Origin: Crambe crambe
Lineage: Eukaryota; Porifera; Demospongiae; Poecilosclerida; Crambeidae
Direction: 5' to 3'
Assembly (NCBI GenBank): GCA_963924555.1
Contig: OZ004582.1
Location: 1,736,001 to 1,800,000, forward strand
Length of the DNA stretch: 64,000 bases
In this document: positions 1 through 12,018 of the stretch, piece by piece
Layout of the letters: the number at the start of each line of letters is the position of its first letter
How positions within the stretch are numbered: the stretch's first letter is position 1
Translations under genes and position numbers: made by a program
The notes under the pieces: model-generated
What the model was told of the DNA's origin: nothing
The model's input: only the letters and a program-made list of their open reading frames with translations
Database searches by the model: none

Positions 1-1978
1 CCCTGTTTGTTTGGTTTTCGGACCTAGAACCAGCAATGTAGGTAAGGGTTTGGCTAAGGCCACCAGAGAGGATGTGGTAATCTTTGGGGCTATATGTGGC
101 AATATTCGGATTGCTAGGGATCCTTTATTCAGATTGCTAGGTGTATAGGGCCCTGTTTGTTTGGTTTTCGGACCTAGAACCAGCAATGTAGGTAAGGGTT
201 TGGCTAAGGCCACCAGAGGGGATGTGGTTATCTTTGGGGCAATGTGTGTGTTTAAGTATTTTTTCTCTGACTCGCGTTTGCAGTTGTGTTACATTCTACG
301 ATTACTTAATTGGTCCATCTTCATCACGTTCTCTGTCTTTGTCATCTTCATCTCAGGTTCCTTGCTTGAGGAGTCCGGTGGCTGCTGGCTGGTGGTGTGA
401 GCTGGTTGTTTGTTTCGGTTCCATGTCTGGATACAGTAGATAGTCTAGATCTGGATCTTCATCCAGGGAAGTTGCTGGTGGTGCGCAGTCTGAATTCTTG
501 GGCCTTACCCCCTGAAGGGCTAGTGCTGGGGCTGGGCTGGGGCTCGTGCTGGTCAGTTAGATCTGTGGGATCTACTTCTGGTCTGGGGTAGGCCCATGCC
601 TGTCTTCTTTGGCTGGTTTTTTGGTCTGATGGCCTGTGACATCGTTGGCTGGTAGTGGGAGAATGGCTGGTATTATATTATTGATAGATAAAAGTTTATT
701 GAATAGAACCGACGTTTCGGACGTTAGCGTCCTTTATCAAGGTCTAGAATGTTCTGTGTCTACACATGGTGTGCTTTTATATCTATCTAAATGGTTGTTC
801 TGATTGGTCAGTCCTCTGATTGGTTGGCCATTCTCGTGATCGACGTAGCATCCGGGTGGGCGTGGCTTCGTCGATCTCTGTTGTGTCACGGGTGGATTTT
901 GTCAATTGTTGGTTGATTCTTTGATTTCTTTGGAGTGTGGAAGTCCTGCATGTGTGGTGGAGGTGTATGGGGGCAGTTTGTGTGTGGATGTCAGCCCTGA
1001 TTGTGGTGTCAGGGTGCATTCCACGTAGGTGCTGTCCAGTGTGTGGTGCTGGACTAGCTTATGGGGTCTGTCTTTGGCGTGTGGGCCTTCCTTGTTTGGT
1101 TTTTGGACCTGGAGTTGGCCTAGGGTTTGGTTAAGGCCACCCAAGGGGTGTGATTTCTCTAAGGATGTATTAGGGGGTTTGGTCCGTACCATATGGTGAT
1201 TTTCGGACTACTGGGTGTTTGTTATTCGGATTGCTAGGTGTATAGGGCCCCTGTTTGTTTGGTTTTCGGACCTAGAACCAGCAATGTAGGTAAGGGTTTG
1301 GCTAAGGCCACCAGAGAGGATGTGGTAATCTTTGGGGCTATATGTGGCAATATTTGGATTGCTAGGGATCCTTTATTCAGATTGCTAGGTGTATAGGGCC
1401 CTGTTTGTTTGGTTTTCGGACCTAGAACCAGCAATGTAGGTAAGGGTTTGTGTGGTAGTATTTGGATTGCTAGGGATCCTTTATTCAGATTGCTAGGTGT
1501 ATGGGGTCCGTTTTGTTTTCGGACCTAGAACCAGCAATGTAGGTAAGGGTTTGGCTAAGGCCACCAGAGAGGATGTGGTAATCTTTGGGGCTAATGTGGC
1601 AATATTCGGACTGCTAGGGATCCTTTGGATGTGGTTGCTAGGGATCCTTTATTCAGATTGCTAGGTGTATGGGGTCCTTTTTGTTTGGTTTTCGGACCTA
1701 GAACCAGCAATGTAGGTAAGGGTTTGGCTAAGGCCACCAGAGAGGATGTGGTAATCTTTGGGGCTATATGTGGCAATATTCGGACTGCTAGGGATCCTTT
1801 ATTCATATTGCTAGGTGTATAGGGCCCTGTTTGTTTGGTTTTCGGACCCAGCAATGTAGGTAAGGGTTTGGCTAAGGCCACCGTGGCAGTATTTGGACTG
1901 CTAGGGATCCTTTATCCAGATTGCTAGGTGTATAAGGTCCTTTTTGTTTTGTTTTCAGACCTAGAACCAGCAAATTGT
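1..1978. repeat. ~150-bp satellite, irregular tandem array
   Basis: The unit runs from a GGGCCCTGTTTGTTTGG-type start through an accept-like stretch 'gacctagaaccagcaatg', then 'ctaaggccaccagag' and 'gctagggatccttta'. The anchor 'gacctagaacc' or a variant recurs near 21, 171, 1269, 1419, 1522, 1694, 1845 and 1958. Spacings are 150, 150, 103, 172, 151 and 113 bp, so some units carry deletions or insertions. A more diverged copy lies near 1085-1230. Positions about 250-1085 are not repeat: they hold low-complexity unique sequence with no convincing gene. Long open frames across the array on either strand come from repetition and I do not treat them as genes. Confidence 0.9.
704..748 (-). other. 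Hammerhead-ribozyme-like relic (Penelope-type end)
   Basis: Read on the minus strand, this has a TTGATAA block, a perfect GGACG/CGTCC stem with a CTAA loop, then GAAAC. The layout matches the catalytic core of a minimal type I hammerhead (CUGAUGA, stem II, GAAAC). The two differences from the core, C3 to U and G8 to A, would keep a base pair at that contact. Such motifs are known at the ends of Penelope-like retroelements. No reverse transcriptase is visible beside it, so at most this is a terminal remnant. Confidence 0.4.
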
Positions 1979-2005
1979 AAGGGCTAGGGCTAGGGCTAGG
2001 GCCCT
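1979..2005. repeat. GGGCTA hexamer array
   Basis: Four near-perfect GGGCTA units end the satellite block. The same hexamer, or its complement TAGCCC, recurs near 14448, 21648, 27387 and 59911. Confidence 0.8.
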
Positions 2006-2908
2006 AGGAAGTGTCCCTTTTTGTGTCCAATTAGGGTCATTTTAAAACCTCTCTGTCCAATTTTGGAAGTCACTGTGTCCTTCATTTTCGAGGAATTTAG
2101 TAATCCCTTTTTGAAAAAATAATAAAGATGCGTCCTTCAACCTCTCCTTTGTGTCCTTCAATATACATGGTGTCCTTTTTAAATCTCTGTCCCTTTTCTG
2201 TGTCCTTTCATCTCTAATGTGTCCCAGTTAAGAGTTATTGAGCTTAAACTTTGAGTACTTCTTTCTCAAGGAAGAAATGGTCTTAAAATTTCAAATACTA
2301 CTTACTATGAAGGGTATTCTTTCTATTACTTGTTCACAGGAACTAATATATCTCAAAGTATGGTCTACTATGCCAATCGTCCTCTCAAAATGAGCACCTC
2401 AATTATATACTCCAATAAAATTTAATTTAAAGTTCCTATAAGGTGTCTCTATTTATTTCTTGTTCCTTATGATCTATTTTTCTTACCATATTTATTTGTT
2501 TGCATATATATCATCATTCTGTTAACTATCAATTGCTTTATCTAGTACTCTATTTCATATTATTTCTATATTCATCACAAGTTGGACACAAGCGTCCCAT
2601 TTCCTCTGTACATATCTGCACTACATCAATGAATAGTATAATCCTCCTTGTGGTATACCTTCGGTGTAATAGATGTACTTCAAGTCTATTTCATGAATAT
2701 GAAAATTTGGGACACAAAACCCCCCTTTTTTCAAATTTACTGTATTGGGTACAAAACCCCCCTTTTTTCAAATTTACTATCAATTCATCTTGTATTGGGT
2801 ACTTGGTCTCAAGATTCCAATATAAAGGGTGTCTTCCTACTACTTGTGAACAGGAACTTATGCCAACGGTCCTCTCGAAATTAACTCCTTGATTATAATA
2901 CTCCATTG
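2006..2908. other. Gene-free stretch with a 37-bp tandem duplication
   Basis: The sequence is AT-rich with repeated 'tgtcc' words at 2010-2230. A block reading 'acaaaaccccccttttttca' plus flank occurs twice in tandem at about 2714-2777. I see no supported gene. Confidence 0.5.
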
Positions 2909-3262
2909 TAAAGACATGCAAAGTCCCTCAAGGCCTGATAGAGACTACGGATGTGGTAATGCAAAGTCCACGTCCCTCAAGTCTATTCCGATATTTAGAA
3001 GTATTACTGAGTACACGTAAGTCGCCCAAGTCCAGATAAAGACATGCAAAGCCCCTCAAGGCCTGATAGAGACTACGGAAGTCTCTCAAGTCATGGTAAT
3101 GCACAGTCCATGTCCCTCAAATCTATCCAAGTACACGTAAGTCCCCCAAATCCAGATAAAGACATGCTCAATGCCCGATAGAGACTACGGAAGTCTATGA
3201 TAATGCACAGTCCAAGTCTATTCCGATAATTAGAAGTGTTACCAAGTACACATAAGTCCAGA
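2909..3262. repeat. Three-unit tandem repeat (128, 120, 106 bp)
   Basis: Units start with 'taaagacatgc' at 2909, 3037 and 3157. Each carries 'gatagagactacgga' and ends with a 'tccaga' junction. Unit length shrinks by internal deletions. Confidence 0.85.
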
Positions 3263-4875
3263 GATCTTGGATGTCAAATAAATTTGGGACACAAATGTGA
3301 TGTGAGTGATAAGATGAGTATGAAATCTCTAGTGATGCCTTCATCTGTGGTACTGAAGGAAATGTTTTCGAAACAGATCTCCGATATAGAAGCTGCTGCC
3401 AAAAAGGTGCTCAAGTATTTGGCTCAGCCACTTGCAGACAGTATCAGAAAATTGCAAAAGGGGTGCTATGAAAACAGCTGAAACTCACCGGGGGAAAAAA
3501 ACAACCGACTCATCAATAATATATTAATAATCATTTAAACCCACCCCAGGGGAGGGGCATTTGATGATGTCAAAAGTCAAATCCCCAATGTTTATTCTGA
3601 TCTGTTGTAGTTCATTAATGGAGGATTGAAGCGCTCAGCTAACTTAGTCATAGTCTTACAGTATAGCCGGAGCTGGCATAAAAATGGTACACTACAGTCA
3701 CTTGAACTTTGCCCGGGAGGTCAAACAGTAGTCCAGTCCAGTAGTCCGTCCAGACCACCGATTGGATACCGCCATTTTCAAAATATGTTTTGGACACGCC
3801 CCAACAGGCAAGTGGTCTATAATGAGATGGATAATAGGTAATGACCTGCAAATTAATAAATAAAAGAAACAAGTAAAGAAATTAAATAAATGGATGACTA
3901 GTTATTGGTCAAAACAAGAGATGAGATTATGCAAGGATGAAGTCAAATCCGGTACAGTCACTAATCTCATCCATTCAGCTCTTGTTTCAACTCTTTTTTG
4001 ACCAGTTAACTACCTTAAGGTGGTGGCGGCTACTAATTTTAGCGTTTTAAGGGGATACTGTATTTGGCGGGTATTAATTTTAGCTAATAGCTCATATGAA
4101 GGCACAAACAATACAATGCATTATTGTGTCAGTAACTATCATTGGAGAGTTAGTTTTGGTAGATTGAACAAAAAGGGTCTTAGTAATACTTCCATCTATC
4201 ACACCTGTCACTCCCACCCCTACTGCTGCCATTCTGGAGTCCATGAAATTAGATGATGATGAAGTATCTGAAACAGACTCTGATGAAGACAACAGCGATC
4301 AAGCTAGCTAGCTAACTCCGCCAGGATACTCACGCAGCTAGCCTACTGTTTTGTTCAATATTACTTCTAATTATACGAAATTTTATTATTAACGCATGCT
4401 TATAATATCAGCGAATAAAGGCCTACTCGCTAAATTCGCTAAATCAACAGGTCGCCAATAATACCCACCTTAAGGTCAGAGGAGGTCGGACACCATTGAC
4501 CTTTGGGTGACCCCTGATGCCTAATGACTTTCCAGCGCGCAATTTAATTGCATTCCAAAGAGATCACCTGAGCTCACACGTGGCCAGTGCAAGAGATGGA
4601 AAGAGACACTGTAGTCTGTAGACTTGCTGCATGTCCAAGGGATCACACCTTACACCATCCCTAACTTCAAAGTTATAACTGTCCAGCTTAGGCATGTGGT
4701 GGTTGGATTCTGGGATGAGGAGCTAGGAAAACTTAAACATTATGATGCCTTTCTACATCAATTTGAGGTTATTCCAGAGGCACCAGCCACAATTGAAATT
4801 GTTGAGTTGCAATATTAAAGTAAGTTCATAGCAAGCTACCTATGGTCCACCTAAGCTATCTATTACCATCAACAC
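3263..4875. other. Mostly gene-free; possible 463-bp MITE at 4013-4475
   Basis: An 81-codon frame ends at 3481 (Lys-rich, no recognised domain) and a 64-codon frame lies at 4624-4818. Neither is supported by more than length. Between 4013 and 4475, CCTTAAGG palindromes begin and end a segment whose flanking ~40 bp are imperfect inverted repeats (GGTGG...GGCG, then TTTAGCG-type words). This fits a small non-autonomous DNA transposon, weakly. Confidence 0.25.
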
Positions 4876-5301
4876 TCAGGTTTCTGAGTTTTCTGCTGTT
4901 GTTGACATTAAAGACCTAACATTCCCTTCAACTGGTGTTTGTGTTATTTCCAGGGTGCTAAAATCATAACACTCTGAATGCCACGGCATAAGCTCATCAA
5001 GAATCAGCTGCAGCAATTGATAGTTGAACCTGCAACGTTGTAGTGAGGATAGACCCCGCTCATCACAAGCACGTCTCCAGTTCCTGACGGCAGATATAAA
5101 CTTTCCTTCATACTGGTAGCCACTTCTTTCCATAAATTTTTGTACTCCTTCCGAAAATAAAATCTCTGCGTCACGTACAGATTGTTTCCGTTGTCCGGTA
5201 AGAGCAGGAAATGTCAAGCCTGATACTTCATCATACATGGCTTCTGTAAATCTTTCCAATTGCAACTTTTTTGGACCTCCAAGTCTTGTACTCTGGGCCA
5301 T
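4876..5301 (-). CDS. Unrecognised 141-aa ORF, possibly one exon
   Basis: The frame is continuous and starts Met-Ala-Gln-Ser. Its middle (residues ~50-105) is rich in Arg, Trp and Tyr, with the block NWRRACDERGLSSLQR, then an acidic, Ser/Thr-rich tail. The composition looks like real protein rather than noise. No zinc, signal or membrane motif is visible. I half-recognise the block from predicted proteins of sponges and cnidarians encoded near transposons, but cannot name the family. Start and end may be exon borders. Confidence 0.4.
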   Translation of the reverse strand: MAQSTRLGGPKKLQLERFTEAMYDEVSGLTFPALTGQRKQSVRDAEILFSEGVQKFMERSGYQYEGKFISAVRNWRRACDERGLSSLQRCRFNYQLLQLILDELMPWHSECYDFSTLEITQTPVEGNVRSLMSTTAENSET

Positions 5302-6372
5302 TCTCTAAAGGTTACGATATAATGCCAATCCTCACCAAAACAACTAAACTAGCAGTCACACATAGGAAAAACATGTACCTTGAGCACATGACCAAAATCT
5401 TCCCTTTCATGAAAAACTTTGTTTGTTATAGGATGTATTTCTGGGACATACATAAACGTTCGGAATGGCACTCCTTTTTCATCCCATGAGCACAGGGTAT
5501 GTTAAAGGCTGTAACAAAATTTAAAGTCCATGCCTCTGATCAAAGGTGAGCTATCCATACAAGATGTAAAAACAGGCTTTCTGAGCTGAGGCCAATGAGT
5601 TCCCTCTATGACATCACAAGTAAGCCCCGCCCCAAACAGGATATAAATGTAATAAACTGAGAAATAATGTTACCCTTTAATACAGCCACATACCTGTATC
5701 TCAGAGCCAGTTGTAAATTCTTTGCTTGCTATGATTCTTCGCATGGTACGCTCACCTAGTCCAGGGACATTGACATGGGCCTGGCAGAAATTCAAACATT
5801 GAATCCTATTACAAACTGAATTTGATTATACCTCTAATGGATCCATTCTCTTCGATGAATTAGCATCAGTGGGGCTAGGGCTGCTCCACCAAAGAAAAGG
5901 CTCAAATTTGAGGAGTCCGTGAATAAAGAACAGCCAACAAGAAGGATGAGTTTGGAATCTGGCAGTACTCTGGTTCGCAACCCAAGCTGTTTAAAGTTTT
6001 CACTAATGAGGATGGTAGTAAAACCATTGAGAAGTGTTGTGGAGGTGCAACTGGTAGTAAGGTTGTTTTTTTTTTTGCGCCGCCTGTATTGTACACACCC
6101 TTCAAACCCTGATTTCAAACGACTAATTTGTTTCTATCAGGTAAATCATGGTACAATGTTAGTACATATAAATGTTTGCATGTATGGGTGTGTGCATGTA
6201 TGTGGAGCACATTCTGATGTTTGTACATGCAACAGTGTTTGTGGATGTTTGAGCATGTTCACATGTGTTATGTACATGTGTGAAACACGTGTTATGAAAC
6301 ACATGTTGGTATGAGTGCATGGTGTTGTGTTTGCATATAGGCATACGTGTGTGTGTGTTTGTATGTGTTATT
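5302..6372. other. No supported gene; TG-rich stretch near the hAT left end
   Basis: Short frames only. 6170-6370 is rich in TGTG/CATG words, an alternating purine-pyrimidine run just upstream of the hAT insertion point. Confidence 0.5.
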
Positions 6373-6578
6373 CAGGGGCGTAGGAAGGGGGGTGCTGGAG
6401 GTGCTGGAGCACCCCCAATACAGAGAGGGGTGCTGAGCACCCCCAATATTTTGATTAACAGATACATTGTAATTAGGAATTTATTGAATAGGTGCAAGAA
6501 TGTGCTATTTTGATGGTCAGGTTAACAGGCAGCTGCTATGTAGTACACTCAGTGATTAATAGTCAGCTTCTTGTCAGA

Positions 6579-7836
6579 ATGTCCAAAAGGCTAAAGCAAA
6601 CCAAGCTCTTTGATACTTTCTCCAAGAGGCAAAGATCTGAAGATGCTGATAGTGAGTCTGAAGATTTAGGTGAAAGGCTACAAGAGTCTGATGAGGAATG
6701 CTTAATAGGTAGTGATAGTGGTGATCATGAAGAACCTCCTGAGGACCATGAGGACGTTAGTGAGTACTGCCAATCTGCATGTTGTACAGAAATGAGCAAG
6801 ACTTACCAACCAACTGATAAACAAACCCTCTCAAGCATGGCTAGTGGAGGCAGAAACTTTATGGCTAGGTGGTATACAGCTTTTCCCTGGCTAACTGTAT
6901 GTACGGTAAGAAAAAAGGCCTTTTGTTTTTACTGTCGGCTAACTGAACAGAAAGGAATCCTTACTTTTAGTTCTAAAGCTGAATCAGCCTTTACTACAAA
7001 AGGCTTCAACAACTGGAGGAAGGCTATGGTGAAGTTTAACAGTCATGCTGCCTCAAGTGCTCATGCAGAGGCTATTATGAAATGGCAAATGCTTCAAGCA
7101 ACGCCCATCAATACTCAACTAAGCACCCAGCTACAGAAACTACAAAATTCAAGACGACAGGCCTTGGTGAAACAACTTCATTGTCTTCGGTATCTTCTTC
7201 GCCAGGGACTGGCAATTCGAGGGCATACAGAAACGGAAGGAAACTTATACCAACTGTTACAGTTGATGGCCGTTTATGATTCTGAAGTAGTGAGTTGGTT
7301 AGAAGAAAGAAAGTAGATAACTATAATGGGATTGAGTACTCTACGGGCTCTGCTTAATAGCATAAAGAAGTGCTCTCCTACTTGGTATGCTATCATTGTT
7401 GATGAAGCTACAGACGTGGCAAATCGGGAGCAGCTGAATTTGTCTATCAGGTGGGTAAACAATGACTATGAAATTAATGAGGATCCTGTTGGGTTATATT
7501 GTCTTCCCAACACAAAAGCTGAAACCATCCATTTTGTAGTATTAGACATTCTTACTCGTTGCTCCCTTTCGCTTGAAATGTGTAGAGGTCAGGCTTATGA
7601 CGGTGCATCCAACATGCAGGGTGTACGGACTGGACTAGCAACTAGATAAACTTCCATTCATTCGAGATGCTTTAGATACAGTCAAGGAGATAGCAAAGTT
7701 AATTAAGTTGTCACCAAAACGATCGCATTTATTTTCACAGAAGCAAATTCAATCTGAAACTCCTGGTGTTAACATCAAACCACTTTGTCCGACAAGATGG
7801 ACGGCTAGAACAGGAGCAATTGAAGCCATTCTATCA
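6579..7836 (+). pseudogene. hAT transposase, N-terminal half (TTF finger + RNase H start)
   Basis: The chosen Met precedes a basic start that includes QTKLFDTF, resembling a PCNA-interaction box. An acidic stretch follows, then a TTF/ZMYM-type zinc segment (FCFYC ... NSHAASSAH), then DUF4371 with LRQGLAIRGH. An in-frame TAG at 7314, probably with a small deletion, interrupts it. The RNase H fold resumes with IIVDEATD (first catalytic Asp) and CRGQAYDGASNMQG (second Asp region). A second break at 7647 loses roughly the segment before LPFIRDAL. The frame then continues through CPTRWTARTGAI to the insertion point. It is inactive as written. Confidence 0.85.
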
Positions 7837-7840
7837 GAGT

Positions 7841-7856
7841 CACGTTGGTTTCAATC
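7841..7856 (+). repeat. Left terminal inverted repeat of the RAG1-like element
   Basis: CACGTTGGTTTCAATC, identical to the complement of 12019-12034. It begins with CAC, like recombination signal heptamers. No nonamer-like block is evident inside this end. Confidence 0.9.
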
Positions 7857-8120
7857 AGGCATTTGCGCTTAATTAAGTTATTGCACGTACTTACGGTATA
7901 ATGAAATTGGTCCCTAGCAACCAGACGCTTGGTTACTATGGCTCTATATGGCCAATAGAGTTGCCTGTTCTTAAAATAACTGTTGGGATGAGGAAACCTA
8001 CACTAGGGAAGCCCCCTCGATCCTTTTGCGCATCGCTTTTGCACGATTTAACAGTACTGCGCACCTGGTTTCTTAGCAACCTTCAAATACAATTGAAGAA
8101 GGCGGTCTGTTCCCAGAGCC

Positions 8121-11100
8121 ATGAATACCGATCAAGATTTACCACAAGGTATTTGCATGTATAAAACTGTAGCAGAAACCACAAATATTCAGTCAGACAG
8201 TAAAGTAAACAGTGTATCTTTTTTTTAACAGCAATGGAGCAACACAAAATGTACCTTCAAAATTTATGTAGAGTGTGTGGTAATAGGATAAAAACATACA
8301 AACACAACAAAATTAAAGAGGTATGTAAAGGAGCCCTGTCAAAACTCTTTGATATAGCTGTGGAGGAAGAAGATGAATTTGTCTCTCCACCATTCATTGC
8401 TGCTACCTTACTTTGAGTCAAGTCCAGAATGCCAAAGAATCTGGCCAATTCAGAGAAACTGATCTAACCCCCAAGGTATGGGCTCCCCACACTGACACAT
8501 GTCAGATCTGTGAGAATGCCCAGATCATCCAAAGGGGTCGACCCAAAAAGCGTAAAGCTAAAGGCAGGCCTAGTGTTGACGACTGTCACTATCAGGGCAG
8601 GAAGATAGTACATCGTTTGAGCCACCTAAACACACACAAATATGTGGACTGTGAACTTCCGTTGCAATACTTTCTTACCACACCACATCTTGATCACTTC
8701 TCCTGCCAAATTTGCCACTCCATTCCCACTGAGCCAATCCAACTCCTGGGCTGCCAACACTTGATGTGCACATCCTGCATACGCAACCAATGTGAAAATG
8801 AAGCCATCGTTTGTTCTTGTGGCAATCCAGTATACGCTGAGCATTTGTCTACCCTCCAACTTTGTAGAACAGCCTCTTGGTTCATTGTCCACAGGATTGT
8901 GGGCAAATTTTGGAACTAAAATATTTACAGTGCCACATGAAATCGAAGTGCACTGATACACCTGTTCCCTCACCTTCATCAATCACTGTTGAACAGCTAC
9001 TAGAACTCCAATCCAAAAATTCACCATCACAGCTCAGAGCACAGACAGTGGGTCTTCTTGTTGAAAAGTTGGCTCCTTCCAATGGCTCTTTAACTTGCCG
9101 ATCATCTTTATCTGTTAAGTTTAATAGAAAACTTGAGTAATGCAATTTCTACTAATAGCCTATATCTTTGGTTCGAGTTACCACACCTCGAGTGGAATCA
9201 AGTGCTGCTTCAGACCGAACCCTGAAGAGGAGGAGTGGTGAGTTGGAACTGGTGAGAGACGTTGTGAGCAAAGGGACACCAAAAGAGCAGTTACAGTATG
9301 AGCTGAAAACATTGACCAAGGAGGACAGAGAAGCCATCCTTGATACTGCCATAGGTGGTTCACCAATTACCATCCCAGCTGATCAGATGCTAGCAATGAA
9401 GGCTGACCTATGCATCACCTGGAACAAACTACGAGACATGAGGCGGTAAATTAATGGTTGACACATACTCACACACTTACAACATAATCTTATGCTCACA
9501 GTTGGATGAAGGCTTGGAAGATCAATCTTGAGAGTGAGCAGAAGGAGAGATCCCTTGCCAACACGCAGGTGGGGCCTAATCTGGCTTCGGAAATGGTTGC
9601 CTTCACCTACACACTTGATGGTGGTGAAGAGGAAATCAGAACTGCTCCCATGGCATATGTTCCTGACCTTGTTGCCAAAGTGAAGCAGTTATTGGAGCAA
9701 AATGACAGGTACATCAATAGAAAATTCTACAACTCAGTTACATAATACTTGCTGTAATATAGACTCGGTAGGCTGAAAGGCAATGAATTCCTTCCATCCA
9801 ATTCCATCTGGATCAAACTTGGAGGGGACAAGGGAGGAAAGAGCATGAAACTCAGCTTTCAGATTGCAATTGTGCTCACCCCAATTCCCCTACCAACACC
9901 TGTGTGTTTGCTGCATTTGAAGCATCAGATACTAGATGTAATCTGCATGTAGCAATGGACAGATACAAGCCCCAGGTAGACGTCCTAAATGGCTTATCAT
10001 GGAGGTGAGGGTCTACTTATCATGACCTTTAACGGGATCAATTATTACGCTGTTGAGTAGAAATTCTGCTGGTGAGAATTTCACCATTAAAATTTTCTTG
10101 TCTGGGGATTACGAGTTCCTTTGCTATATGTATGGACTCACAGGAGCGACAGGTACTTCATAATTAACTTGCCTTGAGATTTTTTAAGACATACTCACTA
10201 GGACGTCACCGGTGCTTATGGTGCCTCAGCACAGCTGACCAAATGGCGAAGCCACGTCAGGAGCGTGGGAGGCTCACACCCAGGACACTGCAAACTATCC
10301 AAGCTGACCATGCAAGGTACCTAGCCGCTGGAGGAAACTTAAAGAATGCCAAGCTTTTCAATAATGCTATTGATTCTCACTTCCTTGACATAGAGCTTGA
10401 CAAGGTATAAAGGATTATTACACAGAGGAATTGTAGCATCACTAGCTCTCAAACCATTTAATAGGTGTGTCTCCCAGGATTGCATATCACCCTTGGGGTA
10501 TTTCTCCGTCTGTTTGTGTTGCTGGAGGACGAGTGCTACAAGCTTGACTTAGAAATGGCAGCAATTGCTTCACCACAGTCAGGTGACAGACCATCATATG
10601 CCGACTATGCCAAAGCAGTACAACGGGAAAGGGTCTTACTTGATGAACAGAGAAAACTGACACAGAGCTGAAATGCCTCAACCAAATTCTCTCCCTGATC
10701 AGCTTGAATTCAAGTAATCCATCGAATGATCCACAGGTACTTGCTGCAGCCAAAATAATAAGAGGATCAGTGACATCGTAAGTAAAAATCACATCATAGA
10801 GTACATACTCATAACATCTTTTAAGGTTAAAGAGCTTGCATCTATCAAAATACGTGCTAGCCGGAAAGATGGCCCATTTGTCCGGTCACTCGATTTTGCT
10901 CTGGCATCATTCAATGTCCACAGACAAGCATATTACAGCGGAAGCTTTGTTGGAAATCATATTCACAGGGCATTGAAGGTATGATAACCACCACTTCTCC
11001 ACATAGATCATTTCACAAATCTATAGGAGGTGAATCTCAAGACATTATGTCAGGCAGTCCCTCACTTAGCTAAAACAAGGTGTCCATCCCTTACAACAAA

Positions 11101-11594
11101 GGCACAATTCATTAGCGATACTTTCCTGAAGTCTTTCACTTTATTTGGGAAGTGCCATGCAGTGTATGATAGCAGCAAGAAGCTGTCAACACGTGAAATA
11201 ATCAACCTTGGTTAGTTAAGCCGGCATACATTTACAATCTAATAATAAATGCAACTCCCTTTTCACAGAAGTGGACATTGACGAGTTCCTGTCGCATTAT
11301 CGTGACTCCTTTCCCGATGCCACCATCACTCCCAAGCTCCATATGTTGGAGGACCATGTCATTCCCTTTTTGAAGCAGTGGGAAGTTGGCTTGGGATTTC
11401 TGGGAGAGCGTGGAGCTGAATCGATCCATGCTCGGTTCAACAGCCTTCGGAGGAACTTCGTAAAAATTACAAACCCATCCAGAAGGCTACATGCCATACT
11501 AAAAGAACACCTGATTCAAGTGTGTCCAGATAATCTGGACAAACAGCCTTCCAAGGAGGCTAGAAAGTTTAAAAAACCAAGACCATCTAAATAA
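8121..11594 (+). pseudogene. RAG1-like transposase, N-terminal RING module plus DDE core
   Basis: About 11 exons: 8121-8148, 8232-~9136, ~9159-9445, 9502-9708, 9763-10004, 10061-10152, 10202-10404, 10465-10736, 10826-10978, 11030-11210, 11269-11594, about 960 codons (mammalian RAG1 is ~1040). The exon 2/3 junction is uncertain. N-terminal RAG1-type modules run in order: LCRVCGN, a WAPHTDTCQIC block, a basic stretch, a C3HC4 RING (FSCQICHSIPTE to SCGNPVY), then a zinc motif (VHCPQDCG ... CHMKSKC). The core carries three candidate catalytic acids: Asp in KLGGDKGG before KLSFQI, Asp in SGDYEFL followed by CLWC, and Glu in GAESIHARF near the C-terminus. These correspond in order and local context to RAG1 D600, D708 with its zinc cysteines, and E962. 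A GNHIHRALK motif sits where RAG1 has GNFARKLM. Single-base frame shifts near 8410, 8875, 9880 and 10660 break it, unless they are assembly errors. Confidence 0.8.
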
Positions 11595-12018
11595 GTTTAA
11601 CCTACATTATCATAATATGCAATTGTGAATCGCTGTAAAACTCTTTCCAAAAAAAGATACATTACCTGATCTTTGTACTGTGTTGTAGCAGAATGGTAAG
11701 TAGAGGTCTGGAACTGGTAGCCAAGCCTGAAAAAAATCTAGCGCTCCTTCTACAGGCCTTTCAAATCCAGCTTCTACCTCCATTTTGTCCGTGATCTAGC
11801 ACATCTTTGGTTAGCCCTTTTTTCCTCAGATTTTTTTGAAGGTGTAGTGCTTGTACTTCTCTATATAAACTGAGACAGCCACGTGTACTAGACTCCGCCC
11901 TGGCACCGGAATACTGGAAAATTCCAGGCATATTACATCAGACAGTGGTGGTTGCTAAGGTGTTGCCCCGTGGTAGGAAATAATTTTTATTACAAGTTTT
12001 TGTCCATGTGCGCAGTCC
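11595..12018 (+). other. 3' untranslated and subterminal part of the RAG1-like element
   Basis: No ORF of note. Read inward from the right end, the terminus is CACGTTG, a 24-bp gap, then ACAAAAACT. Confidence 0.5.

Noticed and set aside
1234-1881. Long minus-strand ORFs in the satellite
   Set aside because: They repeat the same peptide because the DNA repeats. No domain, start context or splice support.
7841-7900. RSS nonamer at the left end of the RAG1-like element
   Set aside because: No ACAAAAACC-like block at 12 or 23 bp from the heptamer.
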